Shown here: piece by piece, positions 42,722 to 49,588 of the stretch | Position numbering within the stretch: position 1 is the first letter of the stretch | Layout of the letters: each line of letters starts with the position of its first letter | NCBI GenBank assembly: GCA_050331715.1 | Contig: JBHJGO010000051.1 | Coordinates: forward strand, 1-64,000 | Reading direction: 5' to 3' | Origin: JBHJGO01 sp050331715 | Lineage (GTDB): Bacteria > Cyanobacteriota > Cyanobacteriia > Cyanobacteriales > Microcoleaceae | Length of the DNA: 64,000 nucleotides | Position numbers and translations under genes: made by a program | The notes under the pieces: generated by a model | Database searches by the model: none | Seen by the model: only the letters and a program-made list of their open reading frames with translations | Told to the model about the DNA's origin: nothing

Positions 42722-44562
42722 TAATACACTCTCAAGTTAAACGGCAATCGCATGTAAATTCCTTTCGGATCATTGAAACTCTTCAGGGTCTCAAGTTCCT
42801 GTCGCAATCGGGTTAATTCAATACTCAGGGGATCGGGAGTAACTGTTGAGGATTGACCAATTCTGGTTTCACTCAAATTCTCTATAATTTTTTCGCTCAG
42901 GCTCCTCACCTCTGGATATTCCTCGACCTGCCAATCTTCGCCCAATTCAGCCTTAGCAGCAGCAGCAGCAATGGCTGTTTCCAACCCACCAATCTGATCC
43001 ACCAGACCCAAGTCCTTAGCACTTGAACCCGACCAAACTCTTCCCTGGGCAATATCTTCAACCTTTGATCGGGGCAAGTCACGGGATTCTGCCACTTGAT
43101 CGAGAAATCGTTCATAGATCGAATCAACAATTTTATGAATCTGCTGCAAATCCTGGGGAGTTTTGGGTCGGCTCACGGTGTCTATGTCTGCGTAGGGGGC
43201 AGTTTTAACCACATCCCAGGTCACCCCATTCTTATTGGCAATTTCCTTCACATTGAATAACAATCCAAACACCCCAATCGATCCAGTAATCGTATTGGGT
43301 TCCGCAAAGATTTCATCAGCTTCCATAGAAATCCAGTAGCCTCCTGAAGCGGCAAAATTGCCCATAGAAACGACAATAGGCTTAGCCTGTTTCATCAGTT
43401 CCACTTCTCGACCGATAACCTCTGAAGCTGTAGCACTTCCCCCTGGGCTATTCACTCGCAATACAACCGCTTTAACATCATCGTCGAATCGAACCTTTCG
43501 CAGTTCTCTCGACAAGCGATCGCCCCCAATCTGCCCTGCAATCCCCTGTCCATCAACAATACCGCCTTCTGCGTAGACAATTGCGATCTTGTTCTTGCTG
43601 CTGGAGTTGCCTTGACTCAGTTTAGTCACTTCTGGTGTTTTGCTATAGGTTTGCAGGGTGACTTGACGGAAGGGCTTTGTACTAGACGATCCTTCCTGCT
43701 CTGGTTCCTCGCCCGTCAGTTTTCTCAGCTCTACCAAAACCTCATCAAAGTACCCCACCTGATCAATTAATTGGCCACTGAGGGCTTCATCCGAGGTAAG
43801 AATACCTTGACGATTGGCGATCTGCTGTAACTGGGCTGAAGTTAATTCGCGGTTTTGGCTGACGGCCTGCACCCATTCTGTCCACAGATCCCCCAAGAGT
43901 CTTTCAGTTTGCTGGCGATTTTCTGGGCTCATCTTGTCCAGCAGAAACGGTTCCACCGCAGATTTGTACTTACCAACCCGCGTGACCTGGACACCAACGC
44001 CATATTTCTCCATCGCGCCAGATAGAAACATCACCTCTGAACTCAAGCCATTTAGCTCAACTGAACCTAGCGGATTCGTCACAAGATTGGTTGCGACCGA
44101 GGCCAGGTAATATTCTTGCTCTGTCCAGTCCGTATCGTAGGCAATAATCGGCTTGCCGGTCTCCCGAAACCGCTGTAATTCTTGCCGAACTTCCTTCAGG
44201 TTTGCCAGACCTGTGCTGGAGGGAGCGCCACTGCCTTGAAGGAAAATTCCGACGATGTCGTCATCCTGACTGGCTCTCTCAATACTGTCCAGTACTGTTC
44301 TAAGTTTAAGCTGATCCAATTCCGTCTCCGCCACGGCCCGTTGTAAGACCTGATCAGTTGTATATTCAGGGTCAGAATCTGGAATATCGAGCGAGAGATC
44401 AAGGGTCAGGACAGATTTGTTCTTAACCAGAGGTTCGGTCTTTTGGGTCGCGGTCAGGCCAATCAAAAAAAGCAGCCCTCCTACTCCAGCAGCAATTGCC
44501 AGGGCCATTGCCAAGAGATTACCCAGAAGGCTAGCGGTGGTGTACTTAAGGAAATCTTTCAT
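42721..44562 (-). CDS. sppA: Signal peptide peptidase SppA, 67-kDa type
   Basis: 613 residues with an N-terminal membrane helix (LLAMALAIAAGVGGLLFLIG) and two tandem ClpP-like protease halves. The catalytic lysine lies in the first half (VTRVGKYKSAVEPFLLDKM) and the catalytic serine in the second (GNFAASGGYWISMEADEIFA), with GSIGVFG following; VLRVNSPGGSATASEV is the second-half oxyanion region. In bacteria it degrades cleaved signal peptides in the membrane; in cyanobacteria SppA1 also helps antenna remodelling under high light. The length fits the full two-half form. A clear helix anchors it to the cytoplasmic or thylakoid membrane. Confidence 0.93.
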   Translation of the reverse strand: MKDFLKYTTASLLGNLLAMALAIAAGVGGLLFLIGLTATQKTEPLVKNKSVLTLDLSLDIPDSDPEYTTDQVLQRAVAETELDQLKLRTVLDSIERASQDDDIVGIFLQGSGAPSSTGLANLKEVRQELQRFRETGKPIIAYDTDWTEQEYYLASVATNLVTNPLGSVELNGLSSEVMFLSGAMEKYGVGVQVTRVGKYKSAVEPFLLDKMSPENRQQTERLLGDLWTEWVQAVSQNRELTSAQLQQIANRQGILTSDEALSGQLIDQVGYFDEVLVELRKLTGEEPEQEGSSSTKPFRQVTLQTYSKTPEVTKLSQGNSSSKNKIAIVYAEGGIVDGQGIAGQIGGDRLSRELRKVRFDDDVKAVVLRVNSPGGSATASEVIGREVELMKQAKPIVVSMGNFAASGGYWISMEADEIFAEPNTITGSIGVFGLLFNVKEIANKNGVTWDVVKTAPYADIDTVSRPKTPQDLQQIHKIVDSIYERFLDQVAESRDLPRSKVEDIAQGRVWSGSSAKDLGLVDQIGGLETAIAAAAAKAELGEDWQVEEYPEVRSLSEKIIENLSETRIGQSSTVTPDPLSIELTRLRQELETLKSFNDPKGIYMRLPFNLRVY

Positions 44563-44837
44563 CGGTTGGTTTATATCGGGAAATTTTATTTTGGAATCGG
44601 ATTGCTCAGCCCTTATAGGACTTGAACAGGCTATGCCAAAACTACAGTTCTCAAATTCGGTAAGATTGCTTGCTACTTAGAGATTGTTATCTTCCTTTAA
44701 GGATGACCAAATTTTTAAAAATCGTCAAACTCCCTCTGACAGCATATCAAGGCTAGATCAGTGCGTTACAAAGGTGAGTTTTGGAGAAACGAAAGTAAAT
44801 ATTAAGATTCTGAGTACAATATTGAGCAATCTCATCA

Positions 44838-45306
44838 TGACGTACGGCAATTTTAAAACTTTATTAGAAGTCTCTACAGCTTTCAATCTAAGAGTTGATG
44901 AATCCCATTACTTATTTTTGGAAGCCAAGCCCATCGAGCCTAGCGCTCACTTAAAACAAACTTTGAACAAATATAGCAGTCCTGAATCAATCACGAAAAA
45001 AATAAAGGGGTTTGGGACGAAGTCTCCAAGCAGGGGGCATCGCTCCCTGCTCCCGTATTTCACGAATCATTTGTGATTGCTATATTTGTCGTTAGTGAAT
45101 GCAATCAGTACTGAAAAAGCACGTTCTGAACTGCTAATTGCGCCAATCCTACTAGAACTGTGACGAAGCTTAAAGCAAGTAGCTAATTTGCAGATTGGTT
45201 GTCCTCTGGCATAGATTTCACAGTTGATCCAGAGGCTAGATCGAATGGGTATTGCGACTATATTTTGACAGCATCTCCAGAAATCTATAAGTTCGCTCAC
45301 CTGTAG
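44838..45306 (+). pseudogene. Broken PD-(D/E)XK nuclease-like gene, MITE-interrupted
   Basis: Three pieces in order match one family of cyanobacterial restriction-like proteins (N-terminus of a HSDR_N-like nuclease). First MTYGNFKTLLEVSTAFNLRV to TLNKY (44838 on). Then LSLVNAISTEKARSELLIAP up to LLEL (45086 on), and SGIDFTVDPEARSNGYCDY to the end. A 107-bp element splits the first two; removing it and one ATAT copy restores a continuous frame. After LLEL there is a TGA, and one further frameshift is needed before SGIDFTV, so the gene is inactive. It ends at a stop, before the catalytic PD-(D/E)XK core would come. No intact copy is in the window. Confidence 0.7.
44975..45081. mobile_element. 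107-bp MITE inserted in the nuclease-like gene
   Basis: Flanked by ATAT on both sides (44971-44974 and 45082-45085), a likely 4-bp target duplication. Ends are imperfect inverted repeats of about 24 bp beginning AGCA; at the outer edge CAAATATAGCA (44968-44978) mirrors TGCTATATTTG (45078-45088). Inside is a hairpin AGCAGGG / CCCTGCT (45029-45051). It carries no coding capacity, so a resident transposase must supply mobility. A related fragment lies at 47858-47876. Confidence 0.7.
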
Positions 45307-45431
45307 TAACCTAAGTTGAAGCTAAGAACGGGAGTATTAACTGAGCCTCTTCAAAAGGGGAATTTGATCAAATTCTGGAAGCTCAGAGTGTAGCGATCAT
45401 TAATCAATGTCCTTCTGTGGGGCCTTGAACC

Positions 45432-45902
45432 CTACAGGCGAGCGTTACACTCTAAAATCAATCGTTGATTTTCCACAGAATAGGGCTGAACTTCCAAAGC
45501 TTGATGAAATGCTCTGAGGGCAGCAGGATATTCTTCTAGTGCCAGATAACACAACCCCATACCATGCAGTGCTCCAAAGTGCTTGGGATTCAACGTTAGA
45601 ACGACCTTACAATCCTCTAAGGCCTTGCGATAGCGACGGGTGACGTAGTACAGCACTGCACGCCGATTCCAGGCTTCAGTGAAATCTGGCAAATCTCCAA
45701 TGAGCTGGTTCAAGACTGCTTCCGCCTCATCAGGCTGACCGGCTTGCAAAAATGTCTCCGACTTGCGGATCTGATCGAGTCCAGCCTTTCCTTTTTGTTC
45801 AAACCAGAGCCGCCACAGTTCGTGGGCCGCATGCTGGCGCACGCCCTCATTCGGAGACTTTAAATCCTCTAGCAAGGAGTGCATCTGGGGATCGTTGTTC
45901 AT
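45432..45902 (-). CDS. Small tetratricopeptide-repeat protein
   Basis: 156 residues beginning MNNDPQMHSLLEDLKSPNEG. Two to three TPR-like helical pairs follow, with AETFLQAGQPDEAEAVLNQL-type, LYYVTRRYRKALEDCKVVLT and LCYLALEEYPAALRAFHQAL spacing, which is typical of TPR adaptors. The N-terminal part resembles the HEAT-like lead of cyanobacterial TPR proteins of this size. There is no signal peptide. It probably acts as a protein-protein adaptor, partner unknown. It stands alone between decayed sequences. Confidence 0.75.
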   Translation of the reverse strand: MNNDPQMHSLLEDLKSPNEGVRQHAAHELWRLWFEQKGKAGLDQIRKSETFLQAGQPDEAEAVLNQLIGDLPDFTEAWNRRAVLYYVTRRYRKALEDCKVVLTLNPKHFGALHGMGLCYLALEEYPAALRAFHQALEVQPYSVENQRLILECNARL

Positions 45903-46137
45903 TTGTGATAGATAATTCCAATGTTGCAGTTCCAGTGTGTGAGCGAATCAGGTGCATAGGTATTTGTTCTATCCTACTCCCCTACTTGAACCCTTGAAAA
46001 CAGCAGCACCAGAATTTTGCAACATTTAGCATCATCTAGAATTTTCTACCCCTGACCCTATGTCGGAAGTTGCAACAGTTCCCCCTAATAAGTTTCCAAG
46101 ATTGAAACTAAAATCAATACTCAGGGCCAGTAGGGAA

Positions 46138-46880
46138 TCAACAGTCTGGAGCTGAGAACTTGTCAATCAGATGGCGATAGAGACTGTTCTGGGTTGCAGC
46201 TATCAGTTTCCGCTGGATGTGTCGGTCATCTAGTTTGGAGTTCTTTAAGGCTGTCTCGATAATCTACCAGCTTCAAGACCGTTGAACTAGCTACAGAGAG
46301 CTTGCCTGTCTCCAGTGCAGCAAAAACCCAACGCCACAGAACAACCCTCGGCAGTTCATGGCCAGCAGACACCTCTACCCACTGATCGCCTGAAAATTCA
46401 CACACAGTCCCACCACCGAGCATCATGGAGAAGGAATCACGCGAGACATCACGCCGAATCCGCTTCCGTTGCCCAGGCTGAAACTTGACGATAGTTTTAC
46501 CATCTACCCGATCTTTCTCACGTCTCTTAACTTCCTTATATTCGTGAGCTTTGAAGGGCTTACCCCCAACTAGGAACGACTCAAACGGATAGATATAAGC
46601 TAGAAGGGTAGCCTGAATCCGTAGACCAAAACCAAACTCATCAAAGCATTGGATGTATAGCTCGCACTGAGGAAGGCTAAGAATCTGCTCAATCTCAGCT
46701 TCAACGGAACGCTCAAAAGCCAGGAAATCGCACACAGCCCCAGAGAAGAACTGGGTAGAAGGATCGAAGTCGATTCCTAGGAAGGTAGCAATGGAATCCT
46801 CGCGGATATTGTTCAATCTTGTCCGGCCTTGCTTTTTCCAAAAGTTAGCCAGTCCTCCAGCGGGATATTCTTCGAGTACA
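46138..46880 (-). pseudogene. IS110-like transposase remnant with frameshifts
   Basis: The long central frame (46226-46816, starting on TTG) has the cyanobacterial IS110 C-terminal look: QCFDEFGFGLRIQATLLAYI, then YPFESFLVGG and RVVLWRWVFAAL. It is truncated by a shift near 46250-46275; in the neighbouring frame the sequence continues as IETALKNSKLDDRHIQRKLI and HLIDKFSAPD to a stop at 46138. Upstream the same frame is open back to about 46870 (YPAGGLANFWKKQGRTRLNN). The N-terminal catalytic part is missing. No terminal repeats can be defined. The family call is moderate; it may be a different transposase with a similar C-terminus. Confidence 0.5.
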
Positions 46881-47523
46881 GCTTCTCAACTATGCCAGAG
46901 CCTATCTGAATTTGAATCCACCGGAAGAGCTTGATGACTTGAAATTGTAGGTTGCTTACTGCTGGCGGAATTGGCCTATTCCTCCGAATCCTCCCTATGA
47001 AAAGTCCGATGTTTTGTTGGTGTTTGATGATGTGACCGACTATGAAACCGTTGAAAAATTCTTGCCGTCTGATCCCCGCTTCAAAATTCTAGTCACCACC
47101 CGTAAGCAATGGCTGGGGGAATCCTTTGAACGGCTGGAACTGAAAGTCTTGGATGAACCTGCCGCTCTGGAACTCTTGGCTTCGTTGATTGGGGAGAACC
47201 GACTGCAACAGGAACAAGAACAGGCCAAGCTGCTATGTCAAGAGTTGGGTTATCTGCCCCTGGGCTTGGAATTGGTGGGACGTTATCTGAAACGGAAGGC
47301 TAAGGTGTCCTTGGCTAAGATGCGAGAACAGTTAAGCCTTGCCCACAATTCCCTTCAGAAGCGCGATCGCCGTGGCGAAGTCTTCCAGGACATGACCGCC
47401 AAACGGGGAGTTGAGGCTGCCTTTGAACTGAGTTGGCAAGAACTGAACGAAGAGGAACAGGAACTGGCTTGTTTGTTGAGTCTGTTTGCATTGGCTCCCA
47501 TCCCCTGGGAACTCGTGGAGTAA
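46861..47523 (+). pseudogene. Truncated NB-ARC (STAND) NTPase gene with nonsense codon
   Basis: In frame from about 46861: ILRVQLLNYARAYLNLNPPE, a TAG at 46948 where homologues usually have glutamine (CAG), then VAYCWRNWPIPPNPPYEKSD, VLLVFDDVTDYETVEKFLP (Walker B and RNBS), KILVTTRKQW, CQELGYLPLGLELVGRYLKR (the GLPL-like motif), and FELSWQELNEEEQELACLL, ending LAPIPWELVE then TAA. The P-loop part is missing, replaced upstream by the transposase remnant. The C-terminal repeats normally following are also lost. NB-ARC proteins are STAND ATPases used in signalling or phage defence. Confidence 0.75.
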
Positions 47524-47540
47524 GCCGTAACCGTTGAAAT

Positions 47541-47576
47541 TCCTGAAAGTTCTGCAAGTCCTGAAAGTTCTGCAAG
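47541..47576. repeat. Tandem 18-bp repeat, two copies
   Basis: Two perfect adjacent copies of TCCTGAAAGTTCTGCAAG immediately after the NB-ARC remnant stop. This kind of short tandem repeat is common in filamentous cyanobacteria. Confidence 0.85.
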
Positions 47577-47659
47577 TCCCTCAAAATTAAAAGGTCTTGG
47601 TCAGTTCTTCCAAAAGCTAAGTAGATGGTCATCGAGATTTTCACGATCTGCTAGCGCAC

Positions 47660-47709
47660 GATCCCCCCGGCTAGCGCCACCCCCCTTGGAAAGGGGAGCA
47701 GGGGGGATC
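47660..47709. repeat. Nested palindrome, GATC(C)6 type
   Basis: GATCCCCCC at 47660-47668 and GGGGGGATC at 47701-47709 form a 9-bp stem; inside it CCCCTT and AAGGGG form a second hairpin. It resembles the small mobile palindromes found in many cyanobacterial spacers. Confidence 0.7.
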
Positions 47710-47788
47710 AGTTTGAGGCAGGAGTTGTCAGAGGTCAGTTTGAATATTCTCTCCCAGATTCAGCGCCAGTCTTGACGGATGCTCCATT

Positions 47789-47829
47789 GGGTTTGCCCTA
47801 AATCTGCGTTAGGTTTGCCCTAAACCTGC
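47789..47829. repeat. Imperfect 22-bp-spaced direct repeat
   Basis: GGGTTTGCCCTAAATCTGC and AGGTTTGCCCTAAACCTGC, 22 bases apart start to start and differing in two positions. Significance unknown. Confidence 0.6.
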
Positions 47830-47857
47830 TGGACATTGACTCCTCAACTCCCTTTTG

Positions 47858-47876
47858 ACAAATCATTTGTGACTGC
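47858..47876. repeat. Fragment similar to one end of the 45-kb MITE
   Basis: ACAAATCATTTGTGACTGC matches ACGAATCATTTGTGATTGC at 45062-45080 in 17 of 19 bases. Only the terminus is present, so it is a solo end or chance relic. Confidence 0.5.
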
Positions 47877-47935
47877 CACACCTCAGATATTGGTTACGAG
47901 ACATCAGGACTTAAAAAATGAAATTCTTATCAACT

Positions 47936-48766
47936 TTAACTGTTCTGATTTTCCTGTAACCAATTCGTTAAATCTTCTGAGGACGAGAAATCTAACAGTG
48001 CCTCTCCTAAAACCTCTAACTGCTCTAAGGATAGTTGGTTAATCTGAGAACGAACTTCAGGACTAATCTGACCTAGACAATGGGCGAGTTGTCGTAGGAT
48101 GAGCGATCGCTCTCCCTCCTGCCGACCATCTTCCAAGCCCTCTTGGTAAACTCTAGTTTGTCTAGACTCTGTAGCGATATTCAACATTTGACTAATCTCC
48201 TGACGACTTAACTGAGGAAACTTGTAAACCATCGTTGTCTCTATCAGTTCCATTATGACTGCCAACGGAAGTTGTGAGGACTGCCTTGCCTGGGATAGAA
48301 GCTGTTTCGCCTTATCGGTTGCTGTATTCTCAGGCTCTACGATTAACCCAACAATTCCTAGTTCAACTGATTCACCCGCCAGTTCATTCAGATAGATCCG
48401 CTGCACACGAGAACTGTCTAGCAGGGGTTGATAGAGATCTGTTTGTTCCGGCTCTAGACTGCGGTCTGGATAGATGGCCACTGCTTGCCATCCTACTGTG
48501 GCAGGATTTTGGTTCAGGAATAAAAACAATTCGGCAAACAGTCGATGGTACAGCAATGGATCTTTCTGAAACTGTACTTCGACAAAGTAGACCGATTGGC
48601 CGATGGATTCCGGTGGCGGCAAAAATACACCATCAATTCGGAAAGCCGTTTGTTTCAGTTCAACCGATTGAAACTGATAGCCTGCTTGATCAGGTTGGCC
48701 GATTAGCTCAAAGAAAATTGCTGGGGCCGTTTTGAAGATGCGATAGAACAGCGAATCTGTTTTCAC
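47936..48766 (-). CDS. Rpn/DUF2887-type PD-(D/E)XK nuclease-like protein
   Basis: 276 residues. The N-terminal MKTDSLFYRIFKTAPAIFFE, FRIDGVFLPP and VYFVEVQFQKDPLLYHRLF (D...E-V-Q catalytic pattern) match the recombination-promoting nuclease (Rpn)/DUF2887 family, common in multiple copies in cyanobacteria. The C-terminal LSRQEISQMLN to LSLEQLEVLGEALLDFSSSE is the DUF4351-like coiled tail. These are predicted PD-(D/E)XK DNases, perhaps linked to mobile elements or stress. The start is GTG 48766. It appears intact amid decayed neighbours. The catalytic residues look complete. Confidence 0.82.
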   Translation of the reverse strand: MKTDSLFYRIFKTAPAIFFELIGQPDQAGYQFQSVELKQTAFRIDGVFLPPPESIGQSVYFVEVQFQKDPLLYHRLFAELFLFLNQNPATVGWQAVAIYPDRSLEPEQTDLYQPLLDSSRVQRIYLNELAGESVELGIVGLIVEPENTATDKAKQLLSQARQSSQLPLAVIMELIETTMVYKFPQLSRQEISQMLNIATESRQTRVYQEGLEDGRQEGERSLILRQLAHCLGQISPEVRSQINQLSLEQLEVLGEALLDFSSSEDLTNWLQENQNS

Positions 48767-48835
48767 TGAGAGGAGTGGTCTTGAAGATTTAATCTAATCT
48801 TACTGCGTTTGGGCCTTCAAAGTAACTGAGATGGC

Positions 48836-49252
48836 CTACCAATTCGGTGACGGACGACCAGGGGCTTCTGTGTAGTTGGTATAGTCCTGCCGCAGTTGCC
48901 CCCAGGTAGGGATCAGCGGCTGATTCACCAGAGCCACAAACTTAATCCCAGCGTAGATATTTTGGCCGTCGTTACTTTCAAACCAGCGCAGCTCGACCAG
49001 GTGATGATCGTTTGACTCCGTTCCGGTAGAGCGGTCATAGGAGTTCAGGATGATTCCCCAATCGAGCAACAGTTGCAGCGGAGTCATGCCGATGTTGTAC
49101 CAGCGGATCTTGAGATAGGGAATCGGGTAAAACAAGTCTCGGAACACGGAAAAAATCAGAGAGATTTTGCAGGATGGAGATCGGCTAGGAATTCTAAGGC
49201 CAGGTATATCTGGAACCTGTTTTAGCCCTACTATCAACTCATGCAATAGCAT
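48836..49252 (-). CDS. Hypothetical protein, unrecognised
   Basis: 138 codons. The second half (KIRWYNIGMTPLQLLLDWGI, then LVELRWFESNDGQNIYAGIK and LRQDYTNYTEAPGRPSPNW) looks protein-like with alternating hydrophobic strands; the first 50 residues do not. It overlaps an open frame on the plus strand over 49167-49252, so one of the two is probably not expressed there, or this gene starts further in. I cannot assign a family. It could be a fragment of a larger domain. Confidence 0.35.
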   Translation of the reverse strand: MLLHELIVGLKQVPDIPGLRIPSRSPSCKISLIFSVFRDLFYPIPYLKIRWYNIGMTPLQLLLDWGIILNSYDRSTGTESNDHHLVELRWFESNDGQNIYAGIKFVALVNQPLIPTWGQLRQDYTNYTEAPGRPSPNW

Positions 49253-49436
49253 TCTAGAAGTGGTTCAGGGCTACGGGAAGCATGGAGCCAGTTTAGACCA
49301 GATCTCTAACCAGACGGGCATTACCAAAGCAACCTGCGCGACCCTCACGCGAGAGCTGGAGAAGGTAAGAGCACTCTCGATTAAGAAGCTCGCTGAAAAG
49401 GGAGGCCCAAACCTCTACTTCTTTAATCAGGGTTAA
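49167..49436 (+). CDS. Possible winged-helix fragment upstream of a terminator
   Basis: 89 codons; the last 60 (ILEVVQGYGKHGASLDQISN, then QTGITKATCATLTRELEKV and GGPNLYFFNQG) have the spacing of a winged-helix DNA-binding domain. The first 28 residues look non-coding, suggesting a truncated gene whose front is lost. A strong plus-strand terminator starts 25 nt after its stop, supporting transcription through it. It overlaps the minus-strand hypothetical at its 5' end. Confidence 0.35.
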   Translation: MQDGDRLGILRPGISGTCFSPTINSCNSILEVVQGYGKHGASLDQISNQTGITKATCATLTRELEKVRALSIKKLAEKGGPNLYFFNQG

Positions 49437-49460
49437 GGCTGGAGTCATTCACATCACCAG

Positions 49461-49497
49461 GGGCTAGAGGGGTTATACCCTCTAGCCCATTTTGTTT
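49461..49497 (+). terminator. Strong rho-independent terminator
   Basis: An 11-bp perfect stem GGGCTAGAGGG / CCCTCTAGCCC around a GTTATA loop, followed by ATTTTGTTT. It ends transcription entering from the left on the plus strand, 91 nt before the carbamoyltransferase start, separating the glycan cassette from the decay zone. Confidence 0.85.
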
Positions 49498-49588
49498 GGC
49501 AGTAAACTTTTTCTGTTATTCGTTATAATCTGAAGATAATTTTTACAATGGTGGCCTGGGTGACTGGGCAGTTCGTGAGGAGACGTGC

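Larger units (their letters stand above)
47524..47935. other. Repeat-rich spacer between decayed NB-ARC gene and DUF2887 gene
   Basis: About 410 bases with no coding sense. Contents, left to right: two 18-bp repeats (47541-47576), a GATCCCCCC...GGGGGGATC palindrome (47660-47709), two near-identical 19-bp repeats 22 bp apart (47789-47829), and a fragment related to the MITE end (47858-47876). This is a small accumulation of mobile and repeat debris. Confidence 0.6.

Noticed and set aside
45000..45080. The MITE region as part of a real protein (GTKSPSRGHRSLLPYF...)
   Set aside because: The stretch has terminal inverted repeats and a target duplication, and its removal restores the reading frame of a known family.
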